From JASHPR01 sp963844655 (GTDB taxonomy: Bacteria > Actinomycetota > Actinomycetes > Streptosporangiales > Streptosporangiaceae): DNA of 64,000 bases. Every line of letters starts with the position of its first letter. Position 1 is the first letter of the stretch. The translations under genes and the position numbers were made by a program. Below, in pieces: positions 1 to 8,196 of this stretch. The stretch is from positions 620,001 through 684,000 of the forward strand of contig CAWJPA010000002.1 of NCBI GenBank assembly GCA_963844655.1, given 5' to 3'. The notes beneath the pieces were generated by a model that worked only from the letters and a program-made list of their open reading frames with translations, did no database searches and was not told the DNA's origin.

Positions 1-15
1 CGAGGAGGAAGTTTC

Positions 16-591
16 ATGAACCGGCACCCCGAGATGGCGGCCGCTGCCGCCGAAGCCGCACGCGTCGTGGGCGGCGTCCGCAGCGATCAGCTCTCGGCCG
101 CCACCCCGTGCACGGACTGGGACCTGCGCACGCTGCTCAACCACACGATCCTGTGGACCGCGTACTCCGCCGAGCGCCGGGCCCGGGACGAGGCCCTGCC
201 CGACGAGCTGATGAACTCCGACTTCGTGGCCGAGCCCGGCTACGCCGCCGGCTATGCGGCGCAGCTGGACAAGGCGGTCGCTGCGTGGTCCGATCCGGCC
301 GCGTGGGAGCGCGACCTCAACGTGATGGGATCGCCCACGCCCGCGGCCGACGTGGCTGCCCTGCTCATCGCCGAGATGGTGCTGCACGGCTGGGACGTGG
401 CCCGGGCCAGCGGCCAGGACTTCAACTGCCGCGATGACGTGGCCGCCGCCGTGTATGACGCGACGGCGGCCAACGCCGAGCTGTTCCGCAAGTACCAGGG
501 GTTCGCCGACGAGGTGCCGGTGCCAGAGTCGGCCTCCGTGCTGGACCGGGCCCTGGCCCTGTCCGGCCGCGACCCCGGCTGGGCGCCCTGA
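16..591 (+). CDS. TIGR03086-type metal-binding DinB/MDMPI-fold protein
   Basis: 191 aa, cytoplasmic, no signal peptide. It belongs to the mycothiol-dependent maleylpyruvate isomerase N-terminal/DinB four-helix fold. The expected metal triad is visible: H43 in LLNHTI and E120 and H124 in AEMVLHGWD. The PCTDWDLRTLLNH opening and GWDVARASGQ block are characteristic of the TIGR03086 family. Members are thought to use mycothiol or a related thiol in transfer or detoxification, but the substrate is unknown. The ATG is well supported by a GAGGAGGAAG ribosome site at 2-11. It converges on the OsmC gene, so a shared thiol/peroxide-stress role is possible but is only inference. Confidence 0.85.
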   Translation: MNRHPEMAAAAAEAARVVGGVRSDQLSAATPCTDWDLRTLLNHTILWTAYSAERRARDEALPDELMNSDFVAEPGYAAGYAAQLDKAVAAWSDPAAWERDLNVMGSPTPAADVAALLIAEMVLHGWDVARASGQDFNCRDDVAAAVYDATAANAELFRKYQGFADEVPVPESASVLDRALALSGRDPGWAP

Positions 592-629
592 CAAACGGCC
601 TGGCGCGGTGTCTGGCCCGGCGGGCCTGG

Positions 630-652
630 CCCCGGCCGGCCCTAGGCCGGGG
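630..652. terminator. Bidirectional terminator-like hairpin between convergent genes
   Basis: Perfect 8-bp stem CCCCGGCC/GGCCGGGG around a 7-nt loop. It lies between the plus-strand DinB-fold gene and the minus-strand OsmC gene, and the OsmC stop codon sits in the loop. There is no U tract on either side, as is common in high-GC actinomycetes. Confidence 0.4.
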
Positions 653-1145
653 GGCCGCCGGGCACGGGAGCGGCGCGCACCGTGGGCTGGTGCCGGACCG
701 GGAAGCTGACCGAGCGCGCGATGAAGCACAGTGCGCCGATCTCCTCGTGCAGCGCCTGGGCCTTCTGCGTCATCGACGGGTCGGCCACGGTCACCGCCGG
801 GTGGAGCACGACGTCGGTGAACTGTCCGCCGCCGCCGGTATCGTCCATCGCCATCGTGCCGACCGGGGTGTCGGTGTACTCGGTGACCACCACGCCGCCG
901 GCCGCGCACAGGTGCAGGTACCACAGCATGTGGCACTGGGCGAGGGAGACGACCAGCAGTTCCTCGGGGTTCCAGCGGGCGGCGTCGCCGCGGAAGGCCG
1001 GATCGGAGGAACCGGGGATGTCCGGCTTCCCGTCGCCGGCGATCTCGTGGTCGCGGCGGTAGCCGCGGTAATCACTGGTCCCAGAGCCGGTGTTCCCTGT
1101 CCACCGGACGGTCACCTGGTAGCGGTGCGTAGGGCTGGCGCTCAT
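642..1145 (-). CDS. OsmC/Ohr-fold peroxiredoxin-like protein
   Basis: 167 aa, normal length for the family. The two cysteines of OsmC-type thiol peroxidases are present: C71 in EELLVVSLAQCHM and C140 in GALCFIARSV. An Arg in the N-terminal half could activate the peroxidatic cysteine. Family members reduce organic hydroperoxides using lipoylated or low-molecular-weight thiols in the cytoplasm. The gene is monocistronic and faces the DinB-fold gene. The start is ATG at 1145. Assignment to the family is firm; the true substrate is not visible. Confidence 0.9.
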   Translation of the reverse strand: MSASPTHRYQVTVRWTGNTGSGTSDYRGYRRDHEIAGDGKPDIPGSSDPAFRGDAARWNPEELLVVSLAQCHMLWYLHLCAAGGVVVTEYTDTPVGTMAMDDTGGGGQFTDVVLHPAVTVADPSMTQKAQALHEEIGALCFIARSVSFPVRHQPTVRAAPVPGGPPA

Positions 1146-1204
1146 GACCGCAGCCTATTTCGCGGCCACCGTCACACCGCCACCCGATAACCGCCGCGCC
1201 GGCT

Positions 1205-2017
1205 CTACCGCTTGCTCGCCGGGGGGCCGGCGCGGCGGCCGACCGCTGGCGTCTGGTCTAGCGCGATAAGCCGGTAGCAGAGCTCGACCAGGATCAGGCC
1301 GATCGCGGCCTCGATCAGGCCCTCACCGATCCCCCGGACGGCAAGAGCCTCCAGGATCTCTGCCACGTCGTCCGGGTGCGGGATGAAAGACTCGACCACG
1401 CTGGCCAGGATCACCGGCAAAGTCGCGAGCAGCGCGACGGTCCAGAACCGCCGCCGGGTCAGCTGCACGGAACGACGCAGGGCCGCGTAGACCTTGCGGC
1501 CCTCGATCTCGATGACCGGCCCGATGACGGCCAGCAGCGTGAAGGCCACCAGGCCCGGAATGATCAGTGCCACAATGCCGGTCACGACGATCACGACCAC
1601 CAGGAGGTCGGCGCGGATCAGCCTGCCCCACGGCAGGTGCCGCAGGACCTGCAGGAGCGTCGCGGGTTCCTGGCCGTGCTCGGCCTCGCCCACCATCCGG
1701 CACAGGAACCCCGACAGGAGCACGGTGCCGAGGATGCTCACGGCCGAGGCGCTCAGATCGCCGACGACCGACGCCGGCACGTCGGCCCGGTCGATGAGCT
1801 CATCGACGAGGATCTCGGCCAGCGCGCTCGCGGTGGACACCACCACGGCCACGACCAGGATCACGTGCAGGTGGCGCCGGCCGGCCCGGGCCGCGGCGGC
1901 GAGGACCTCACGGATGGGCACGGGTGGCCGGTTCGGCTTGGCCTCCGGCTCCCGCTGGGCCTCCCCGTGCTTACCCTCCGTGAGATCTCTGTCACGGCGA
2001 GAGAACATTCCTGTCAC
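1205..2017 (-). CDS. Multi-pass membrane protein of unknown function
   Basis: 270 aa. After a charged N-terminal tail of about 45 residues there are roughly five hydrophobic segments, beginning around HLHVILVVAVVVSTASALA and ending near GLIEAAIGLILVELCYRLIAL, so it is an integral membrane protein. The block IEGRKVYAALRRSVQLTRRRFWTVALLA resembles actinobacterial membrane proteins related to the glycerophosphodiesterase membrane domain, but I recognise no catalytic motif. The GTG start at 2017 is followed by an in-frame ATG at 2008. It diverges from the phosphoribosyltransferase-like gene. Function unknown. Confidence 0.75.
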   Translation of the reverse strand: MTGMFSRRDRDLTEGKHGEAQREPEAKPNRPPVPIREVLAAAARAGRRHLHVILVVAVVVSTASALAEILVDELIDRADVPASVVGDLSASAVSILGTVLLSGFLCRMVGEAEHGQEPATLLQVLRHLPWGRLIRADLLVVVIVVTGIVALIIPGLVAFTLLAVIGPVIEIEGRKVYAALRRSVQLTRRRFWTVALLATLPVILASVVESFIPHPDDVAEILEALAVRGIGEGLIEAAIGLILVELCYRLIALDQTPAVGRRAGPPASKR

Positions 2018-2091
2018 GCTACGCGATCATGATGAGGCCGGTGAGCGGGGGCTCCCTTGCGCGAGGGCGGCCCGCGCATAACCATGGCGGG

Positions 2092-2667
2092 GTGGAATCT
2101 GAGCTGATTTGCCTGGCTCATCCCCGCCGGGGCCACTTCGAGCTGGGCACTGGATATCACGGGGACCTGTGGCTGGATCTTGATGCCCTGTTCCTGCGGC
2201 CCGCCGCGCTGAGGCCACACGTCCAGCGGCTGGGCGACCGCCTGGCCGAGCTCGAGATCGACGCGGTGTGCGGGCCCATGACGGGCGGCGCGTTCCTGGC
2301 CCTGACCATGGCCGAGCTGCTCGGAGCCGCCTTCCTGCCCGCCTACAGCTGCCCGGCGCCGTCCGGCGGTCTGCCCGGATACGGCCTCCACGGCAGCACC
2401 CGGGCCATGATCGGTGGCTGGCGCGTGGCCATTGTCGACGATGCGGTCAACGCAGCGACCGCGGCGCAAGCATGCTTCCGGCACGTGCGCGACCAGGGCG
2501 CCGTCCCTGTCGCGGTGGCCGCCCTCCTGGCCCTCGGTCCGGCGAATGACATCATCGCGGCCACGATGGCAGTGCCGTTCTACTCCGTGGCCACCATGCC
2601 GAGCCAGGTGTGGCCGGCGGCGGACTGCCCGTTCTGCGCCTGCGGCACTCCGCTCGCCGTGGGCTGA
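2092..2667 (+). CDS. Orotate phosphoribosyltransferase-like protein
   Basis: About 191 aa from GTG 2092, or 212 aa from ATG 2029. The type I PRTase fold is indicated by the PRPP-loop-like segment VAIVDDAVNAATAA, whose Asp pair is kept while the usual T-T-G turn has become N-A-A-T. The N-terminal GHFELGTGYHGDLWLDLDALFLRP resembles the opening of orotate PRTases. The C-terminus CPFCACGTPL adds a possible Cys cluster. The degenerate loop makes a full pyrimidine-biosynthesis role doubtful; many actinomycetes carry such a PyrE paralogue. I prefer GTG 2092 because family homology begins just after it. No clear ribosome site supports either start. Confidence 0.7.
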   Translation: MESELICLAHPRRGHFELGTGYHGDLWLDLDALFLRPAALRPHVQRLGDRLAELEIDAVCGPMTGGAFLALTMAELLGAAFLPAYSCPAPSGGLPGYGLHGSTRAMIGGWRVAIVDDAVNAATAAQACFRHVRDQGAVPVAVAALLALGPANDIIAATMAVPFYSVATMPSQVWPAADCPFCACGTPLAVG

Positions 2668-2670
2668 CCG

Positions 2671-3072
2671 TCAGCCCGCGGCCGTGCCGGCCGCTGGCCT
2701 GCCCCCGGGGATCCGAGCTTCCTCGACGACCACCGTGGGCAGCGCGTCCCAGCCCAGGATGCGCAGGACCTTCCGCAGCTGCGGGGGCACCGCGTGCAGC
2801 ACCACGTGTCGACTGGGATGGGCCTCGCCCGCGAAGCCGGTGGCGCACACGATGGCCCGGAGCCCGGCAATGTCGCAGTACTCGACTCCACCCAGGTCGA
2901 CGTGGATGTCACCGTGACCGGCGCTGGCCGCCGCGGCCAGGCTCGCCGTGAGGTCGGGGTAGCTGAACTCGTCGATCTCCCCCGCAAGTACCAGGTCCGG
3001 GCGGTCGCCGTTCCTGGTGATCAGCAGCACGCGGTCGTCAGCCACGGCGCGGGGATTCCCCTGCGCCTGCAC
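2671..3072 (-). CDS. STAS-domain protein (anti-sigma factor antagonist-like)
   Basis: 133 aa, a single STAS domain spanning most of the protein (LVLAGEIDEF to about residue 105). Anti-sigma antagonists normally carry a phosphorylatable Ser in a D-S-S/A-G motif. Here the motif reads VEYCDIAGLRAIV, with Ile-Ala where Ser is expected, so control by an RsbW-type kinase looks lost or altered. It ends only 4 bp from the convergent PRTase-like gene and diverges from the MerR-receiver gene. The GTG start at 3072 is tentative; a GTG shortly downstream (VADDRV) is possible. Confidence 0.8.
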   Translation of the reverse strand: MQAQGNPRAVADDRVLLITRNGDRPDLVLAGEIDEFSYPDLTASLAAAASAGHGDIHVDLGGVEYCDIAGLRAIVCATGFAGEAHPSRHVVLHAVPPQLRKVLRILGWDALPTVVVEEARIPGGRPAAGTAAG

Positions 3073-3269
3073 ACGCGAACAGACTCATGCCGGTCATGGG
3101 CCCACCAACCCTCTCCGAGCTGTCGCCAGGTTACCGACGGACATCGAAGAGCACACGCCAAAGACTACTCCCGGGCCAGACCACAAGTGAAGAGGTTTTG
3201 CAGGATACTTGCTGAGGAATTGAGTAGGTGTTAGGAAGGAATACTGGCAACTGTTAGAGTGAGTCGCCG

Positions 3270-4004
3270 ATGAAGAGCTTTGATGCGGCAGGTACGGGCA
3301 CTGTCCGCCCCATCTTCAGCATCAGTGCCGTGGCCCGGATGCTGGGCGTTCCCGTGGCGACGATCCGTACCTGGGAGGACCGGTACGGGCTGGTCGTCCC
3401 GGACCGGAATACCAGCGGCCACCGGTTGTACAGCCGCGATCAGGTCGAGCAGCTCAGGTTCGTTCACGCCCGCATAACCGAGGGCCTGAGCGCGGCCGAT
3501 GCTCACCGCCTGCTCGCCGAATGGCTCGACCGGCGGCCAGCGCAGGCCGGGCCGCCGTCAGAGCAGGCCGGGCCGCCGCCGGAGCCGGCCGGGTCGCCCG
3601 GGCCCGCCCGCGCGGCTCAGGTGGCCGTCCTGCTGGCTGAGCGTGACCCGTACGCCGCCGAACTGCAGGAGCATTTCCTCACGACCGAGGGATTCGAGGT
3701 CGAGGTGGCGCTCAGCGGAGAGGCGGCCCTGGGCGCACTGACCGTCAGGCCCCCGGCGGTCGCGGTCATCGAGCTTCTCATCTCGGGTGGCACCGGCCTG
3801 GATCTGTGCCGGTCCTTCAAGCGGCACGGCGTGCCTGTGATCGCGGCCTCCGTTCTCCAGTCCCGCGACCAGGCGCTCGAAGCCGGCGCCGATGCGTTCC
3901 TGGAGAAGCCCCTGGATCCGGCGCAGCTGGCGGCAGCCATCCGGGACCTGCTCGGCACGAACCCGCAGCCGCGGCCGCGGCCCGAGAAGGAAACCGCGTC
4001 ATGA
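3270..4004 (+). CDS. MerR-type HTH fused to an atypical response-regulator receiver
   Basis: 244 aa. Residues about 15-85 are a MerR-family winged HTH (FSISAVARMLGVPVATIRTWEDRYG, SGHRLYSRDQVEQL). A Pro/Gly linker with a short AGPP repeat (about 92-112) leads to a receiver domain at about 117-230. The phosphoacceptor Asp is replaced by Glu (E168 in VIELLISGG) and the acidic pocket is E124-R125, while the conserved Lys (K213, EKP) remains. The domain may therefore be permanently active-like or sense protein contacts rather than phosphate. Its stop overlaps the KaiC-like start (ATGA), so the two are translationally coupled. Confidence 0.85.
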   Translation: MKSFDAAGTGTVRPIFSISAVARMLGVPVATIRTWEDRYGLVVPDRNTSGHRLYSRDQVEQLRFVHARITEGLSAADAHRLLAEWLDRRPAQAGPPSEQAGPPPEPAGSPGPARAAQVAVLLAERDPYAAELQEHFLTTEGFEVEVALSGEAALGALTVRPPAVAVIELLISGGTGLDLCRSFKRHGVPVIAASVLQSRDQALEAGADAFLEKPLDPAQLAAAIRDLLGTNPQPRPRPEKETAS

Positions 4005-5470
4005 GCGACCATTTGCTGAGCGGACACGAGCCGCTCGACTACGTGCTCGGCGGCGGGCTGCCTGCGAACGCGATCAGCCTGATCATGGGGCTGCCCGGGG
4101 CCGGCAAGACCATCATTGCGCAGCAATACGTCTTCCGGAACGGGCGTCCTGGGCGTCCGGCAGTCTATTTCTCCACGGTTTCCGAGCCACTGGAGAAGAT
4201 CGTGCGTTTCGGCCAGAGCCTGGATTTCTTCGGCCACGATGCGATCGGCACGTCGGTGCTCTACGAGGATCTCGGGGCGACGGTAACCAGCCAGGGCCTG
4301 GCGGGCGTGGCCAGGCAGATAGGGGCGGTGCTCAAGGAGCGCCAGCCGGGGCTGGTGGTGATTGACAGCTTCAAGGCCCTGCACGCTTTCGCCGATAACT
4401 CCGGCGAGTTCCGCCGCTTCCTGCATGAGCTGACTGGAAGGCTCAGCGCCTACCCGGCCGCATCCTTGTGGCTGGGCGAGTACGAGGAGGCCGAAGTCGG
4501 CTCGCTGCCCGAGTTCGCCGTGGCGGACGCCATCGTGGATCTGGCGGCCGAACGGGTCGGCCAGCGGGAGATCCGGTATCTCCAGGTCCGGAAGCTGCGC
4601 GGCAGCGGCTTCCGATCCGGTCGGCATGCCTACCGGCTGAGCAGCAGCGGCATTCGCGTATTCCCCAGGCTCGCCGATATCCCGGACGTGACAGGCTACG
4701 AGCTGAGCGGCATGCGGGCGTCGTCGGGGATCCTGGCCCTAGACGAGCTGCTCGAGGACGGGTACTGGGCCGGCTCCTCCACGCTGATAGCCGGCCCCTC
4801 CGGATCCGGGAAAACACTGATGGGGCTGCATTTCATTTTTAACGGCGCGCAGCAGAGAGAGAACGGGATCATCGCTACGCTCCAGGAAAACAACACGCAG
4901 CTGAGGCGGATCGCTGCTGGCTTCGGGTGGTCACTGACCGAGCCTGGCGTCGAGGTGATGTACCGCTCGCCGGTTGACATTTACATCGACGAATGGGTCG
5001 ATGACCTGCTCCGGGCGGTGGAGCGCAATGCGGCCACCCGCGTCCTCATCGACAGCCTGGGTGACCTCAGGCTCGCGGCACCGGACGAGACCCGGTTCCG
5101 TGAGTTCGTCTACTCGCTGGTCCAGCGTTTCTCGCGGCTGGGCGTTAGTACCCTGATGACCCTCGAGGTGCCCGACCTTTTCGGGTCCGGGCGCCTGTCC
5201 GATGGGGCCATTTCTCATCTATCCGACAACGTGGTGCTGCTCCGCTATGTTCAGGAGCAGGCCTCAATCAGCCGGGCGATATCCGTCATCAAAACCCGTG
5301 CGAGCCATCACCAGCCCTCCACCTGCCGGTTCGAGATCGGCCCGGGCGGCATCACGCTCGCGGAGCCGCTGGCCCCAGACCAGCTCGACGCGGGTCGCCG
5401 GAACCCGGCCGATCTCACCCCAGCTCGGGGCCAGGCCCCGGGGCATACGGACGGAAGTGAGCCGGGATGA
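4001..5470 (+). CDS. KaiC-like double-domain RecA-fold ATPase
   Basis: 489 aa with two RecA/KaiC ATPase domains. Walker A1 is GLPGAGKT (30-37) with Walker B around VVIDS (D122). Walker A2 is GPSGSGKT (265-272) with a second VLIDS Walker B near residue 355. This is the architecture of KaiC and its non-circadian relatives, which act as ATP-driven signalling hexamers. No kaiA or kaiB is present. ATG 4001 is chosen because it overlaps the preceding stop and both Walker motifs fall at normal distances; longer in-frame starts lie inside the MerR-receiver gene. It is itself coupled to the OmpR-type gene by an ATGA overlap. Confidence 0.85.
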   Translation: MSDHLLSGHEPLDYVLGGGLPANAISLIMGLPGAGKTIIAQQYVFRNGRPGRPAVYFSTVSEPLEKIVRFGQSLDFFGHDAIGTSVLYEDLGATVTSQGLAGVARQIGAVLKERQPGLVVIDSFKALHAFADNSGEFRRFLHELTGRLSAYPAASLWLGEYEEAEVGSLPEFAVADAIVDLAAERVGQREIRYLQVRKLRGSGFRSGRHAYRLSSSGIRVFPRLADIPDVTGYELSGMRASSGILALDELLEDGYWAGSSTLIAGPSGSGKTLMGLHFIFNGAQQRENGIIATLQENNTQLRRIAAGFGWSLTEPGVEVMYRSPVDIYIDEWVDDLLRAVERNAATRVLIDSLGDLRLAAPDETRFREFVYSLVQRFSRLGVSTLMTLEVPDLFGSGRLSDGAISHLSDNVVLLRYVQEQASISRAISVIKTRASHHQPSTCRFEIGPGGITLAEPLAPDQLDAGRRNPADLTPARGQAPGHTDGSEPG

Positions 5471-6165
5471 GCTCGACGGTGCTGCTGGTGGAGGACGAGC
5501 GCAAGCTCAGGGAACTGGTGCGCTCGTACCTGGAACGGGCCGGGTTCACGGTGCTGTCCACCGATTCCGGCGCGGAGGCGATCAGCCTGGCCACCTCGGC
5601 TGCCCCAGACCTGGTCATCCTGGATCTCGGCCTGCCCGACGTGGCCGGTGAGACGGTGGCACGCGAGATCCGGGAGGCCGGTTCCACACCGATCCTGATG
5701 CTCACGGCCCGGAGCAGCGAGGAGGACCGGATCGCGGGTCTCGAGCTGGGCGCCGACGACTATGTGACCAAGCCGTTCAGCCCCCGGGAGCTGGTGCTGC
5801 GGGTACGCGCGATCCTGCGCCGCGGCGCCCCGGCCGCCACCGAACGCGGGGTAAGCCGGTTCGGCGAAGGCATGCTGGTCATCGATGAGCCGCGGCGGCA
5901 GGCCACGGTCCGCGGCGGCACGGTGGAGCTGACCCCGACCGAGTGGGGCATCCTGGTCGCGCTGGCCACCGCACCGGGCCGGGTGTACTCGCGGTTCGAA
6001 CTGATCAACCGGGTCCGCGGGTACGAGTTCGAGGGCTACGAGCGGACCATTGACTCGCACGTGAAGAACCTGCGCCGCAAGATCGAGGAAGACCCCGGCA
6101 ACCCGGTTGTGATCCAGACGGTCCTCGGCGGAGGCTACCGGCTCGGCCTGACCAGGGATGGCTAG
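5467..6165 (+). CDS. OmpR/PhoB-family response regulator
   Basis: 232 aa. The receiver domain (1-120) has a complete active site: acidic pair E9-D10, phosphoacceptor D53 in VILDLGLPD, T80 and K102 in TKPF. The C-terminal winged-helix DNA-binding domain covers about 135-230 and ends with the typical IQTVLGGGYRL block. It overlaps the KaiC-like stop by four bases and the histidine-kinase start by eight, so kinase, regulator and KaiC-like ATPase probably come from one mRNA. The cognate kinase is almost certainly the next gene. Confidence 0.95.
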   Translation: MSSTVLLVEDERKLRELVRSYLERAGFTVLSTDSGAEAISLATSAAPDLVILDLGLPDVAGETVAREIREAGSTPILMLTARSSEEDRIAGLELGADDYVTKPFSPRELVLRVRAILRRGAPAATERGVSRFGEGMLVIDEPRRQATVRGGTVELTPTEWGILVALATAPGRVYSRFELINRVRGYEFEGYERTIDSHVKNLRRKIEEDPGNPVVIQTVLGGGYRLGLTRDG

Positions 6166-7522
6166 GCCGGGCGGCGTCGGGCCCATCGCACTGCGCCTGG
6201 CGCTCGCCTTCGTGGGTGTCGCCCTGAGCGCGGTCGCCCTGCTCGCTGGGCTGAGCGCCGCGTTCGTCGCTGCTGACGTCTCGCATCTGGTCTCTGGGCA
6301 GCAGGAGAGCCTGACCCGCGCTGTCGCGGTGGCCGCCGGATCGGCCTGGGAGCGGGGCAGCAAGTGGCACGGAGCTGACCTGTCGCCGGTGCTGGACCTG
6401 AGCGCTAGCGTGGGCGCGGACGTGCAGGTCAGGGACGGAACCGGCAGCGTGGTCCGCGCCTCGCCCGGCTTCAGCCGGCTGGCGTCGGCGCCCGAGCGCC
6501 AGATGGCGGTGTACGCGCACGGGCAGCGCGTCGGGCAGGTCATCTTGCGGTTTACCGGCACCGGCCTGCGCGGAGCCGACGAGACGCTCCGGGCTGACCT
6601 GTGGCGCGCCATCGCCGGGGCGGCCGGCCTGGCGGCGCTGTTGGCTCTGCTGGTCGCGCTCGGGGTATCACGCCGGATCACCTCGCCGGTGACCCGGCTG
6701 ATCGGGGTGGCCAGGGCCACGGGCAGCGGTGACCGGACGGCCCGGGCCGGGGACGTGCGCGGCCCGGGTGAGCTGCGCGACCTGGCGATAGCCTTCGACC
6801 AGATGGCGGATTCGCTGGCCCGCCAGGAAACGGTGCGGCGCAATCTGGTCGCCGATGTCGCGCACGAGCTGCGCACCCCGATCGCGGTGCTGCAGGCCAG
6901 CCACGAGGCCCTGCTGGACGGCGTGGCCGAGCCCACGCCTGCGCAGCTGACCTCGTTGCGCGATGAGGTGCTGCGGCTGGCCCGCATGGTCGACGGGCTG
7001 CAGCGGCTGGCCTCGGCGGAGGCCGCCGCGCTGCAGCTGACGCTGGTCCCTTGTGACCTCGCCGCGATCGCCGCCGCGGCCATCGACAGCCTGGCCGCTA
7101 CCTTTGAGGCGGCCGATATCAGCGTCGAGCACCGGCTGGCCGAGGTGCAGATCCTGGCCGACCAGGGACGGCTGCGTGAGGTGCTCGTCAACCTGCTTAC
7201 CAACGCGGTCAAGTTCACCCCGTCGGGCGGCCGCGTGACGGTGGAGACCGGGCCCCATGGCAACCGGGCCATGCTCCGGGTCTGCGACACCGGCCGGGGC
7301 ATCCCGCCCGGTGAGCTGCCCCGCATCTTCGAGCGGTTCTTCCGCGGCCAAGGTGCCTCCGGGATCGAGGGCAGCGGCATCGGCCTGGCAGTGGTCGCCG
7401 AGCTGGTCCACGGTCACCATGGCGACCTGGACGTGACCAGCGAGCCGGGGCGGGGCACCCTGGTCACCGTCACCCTCCCGCGGGCGCCGGTGCGGTCTCA
7501 GGCAGCGTCGTCGGACCGCTGA
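6158..7522 (+). CDS. HAMP-domain sensor histidine kinase
   Basis: 454 aa. Two membrane helices (about 10-38 and 150-172) flank a small extracytoplasmic sensor of about 110 residues. A HAMP linker follows, then HisKA with the phosphorylated His at H236 in VADVAHELRTP, then a HATPase_c domain with N box (NLLTNAVKFT), G1 (CDTGRGIPPG) and G2 (GSGIGLAVV). It should autophosphorylate and pass phosphate to the response regulator encoded just upstream. The stimulus cannot be read from the sensor. The 3' end overlaps the convergent DedA gene by 25 bp. Confidence 0.95.
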   Translation: MARPGGVGPIALRLALAFVGVALSAVALLAGLSAAFVAADVSHLVSGQQESLTRAVAVAAGSAWERGSKWHGADLSPVLDLSASVGADVQVRDGTGSVVRASPGFSRLASAPERQMAVYAHGQRVGQVILRFTGTGLRGADETLRADLWRAIAGAAGLAALLALLVALGVSRRITSPVTRLIGVARATGSGDRTARAGDVRGPGELRDLAIAFDQMADSLARQETVRRNLVADVAHELRTPIAVLQASHEALLDGVAEPTPAQLTSLRDEVLRLARMVDGLQRLASAEAAALQLTLVPCDLAAIAAAAIDSLAATFEAADISVEHRLAEVQILADQGRLREVLVNLLTNAVKFTPSGGRVTVETGPHGNRAMLRVCDTGRGIPPGELPRIFERFFRGQGASGIEGSGIGLAVVAELVHGHHGDLDVTSEPGRGTLVTVTLPRAPVRSQAASSDR

Positions 7523-8196
7523 CGGCCGGGGCCGCTGCCGGCGCGGCCGGTCCGGGCCGGATCTGGGGGTCCCGGGCCCTCGTGACGACCGGACCTCAGC
7601 CGGCCAAGCACACGCCAGGGCCGGGTGCGCCGCAAGACCTCGATCACGAGGCTGATCGCCACCGCGGCGCCGAACGCGAGCAGCAGGCCGATCCACGGCC
7701 TGGATTCGAAGACCTGGCCACCCAGGCGGCCGATGAAGAACGCGTAGCTGGCCCAGATGATCGCGGCGACCGCGGTCGCGGCCACGTAGCTCCGCCGCTC
7801 GTACCTGACCAGCCCGCAGGTCAGGGTCACCACCGTGCGCCCGCCGGGAATGAAGCGGCAGCCGATGATGATGCGGGCGCCGAACCGGTCCAGGGCCTTC
7901 TTGGCCCAGGCCAGCCTGGCCGCCCCGCGCTCGCTGGAGAAGAACCGGCGCTGGACGGCGGGGCCGAAGCGCCGGCCGAGCAGGTAGTTGACGTTGTCGC
8001 CGAGGAATGCCCCGAAGGCCGCCAGCAGGACCAGCACCGCGATCCTGGGGTCCTCGCTGCCGGCCGTGGCCACGCCCAGGGCGATCACCGCGGTCTCGCT
8101 CGGCAGCACGGGCAAGATCGCGTCCAGGGCCGGGACCAAGACCGCGACCAGGTAGGACGCTGGTGACGAGATATCCAGCTGGGACAGGTCGATCAT
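7498..8196 (-). CDS. DedA-family membrane protein (VTT/SNARE-associated domain)
   Basis: 232 aa with about five to six membrane segments. Family signatures are PVLPSETAVIALG near the N-terminus, FLGDNVNYLLGRRFG, and FIPGGRTVVTLTCG in the second half. DedA proteins act in lipid-carrier or phospholipid scrambling and proton-linked envelope homeostasis, often affecting undecaprenyl phosphate recycling. The C-terminal 30 residues are Arg/Gly/Pro rich and probably disordered. ATG 8196 overlaps the TerC stop by four bases, so it is the last gene of a three-gene minus-strand operon. Confidence 0.93.
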   Translation of the reverse strand: MIDLSQLDISSPASYLVAVLVPALDAILPVLPSETAVIALGVATAGSEDPRIAVLVLLAAFGAFLGDNVNYLLGRRFGPAVQRRFFSSERGAARLAWAKKALDRFGARIIIGCRFIPGGRTVVTLTCGLVRYERRSYVAATAVAAIIWASYAFFIGRLGGQVFESRPWIGLLLAFGAAVAISLVIEVLRRTRPWRVLGRLRSGRHEGPGPPDPARTGRAGSGPGRQRSDDAA

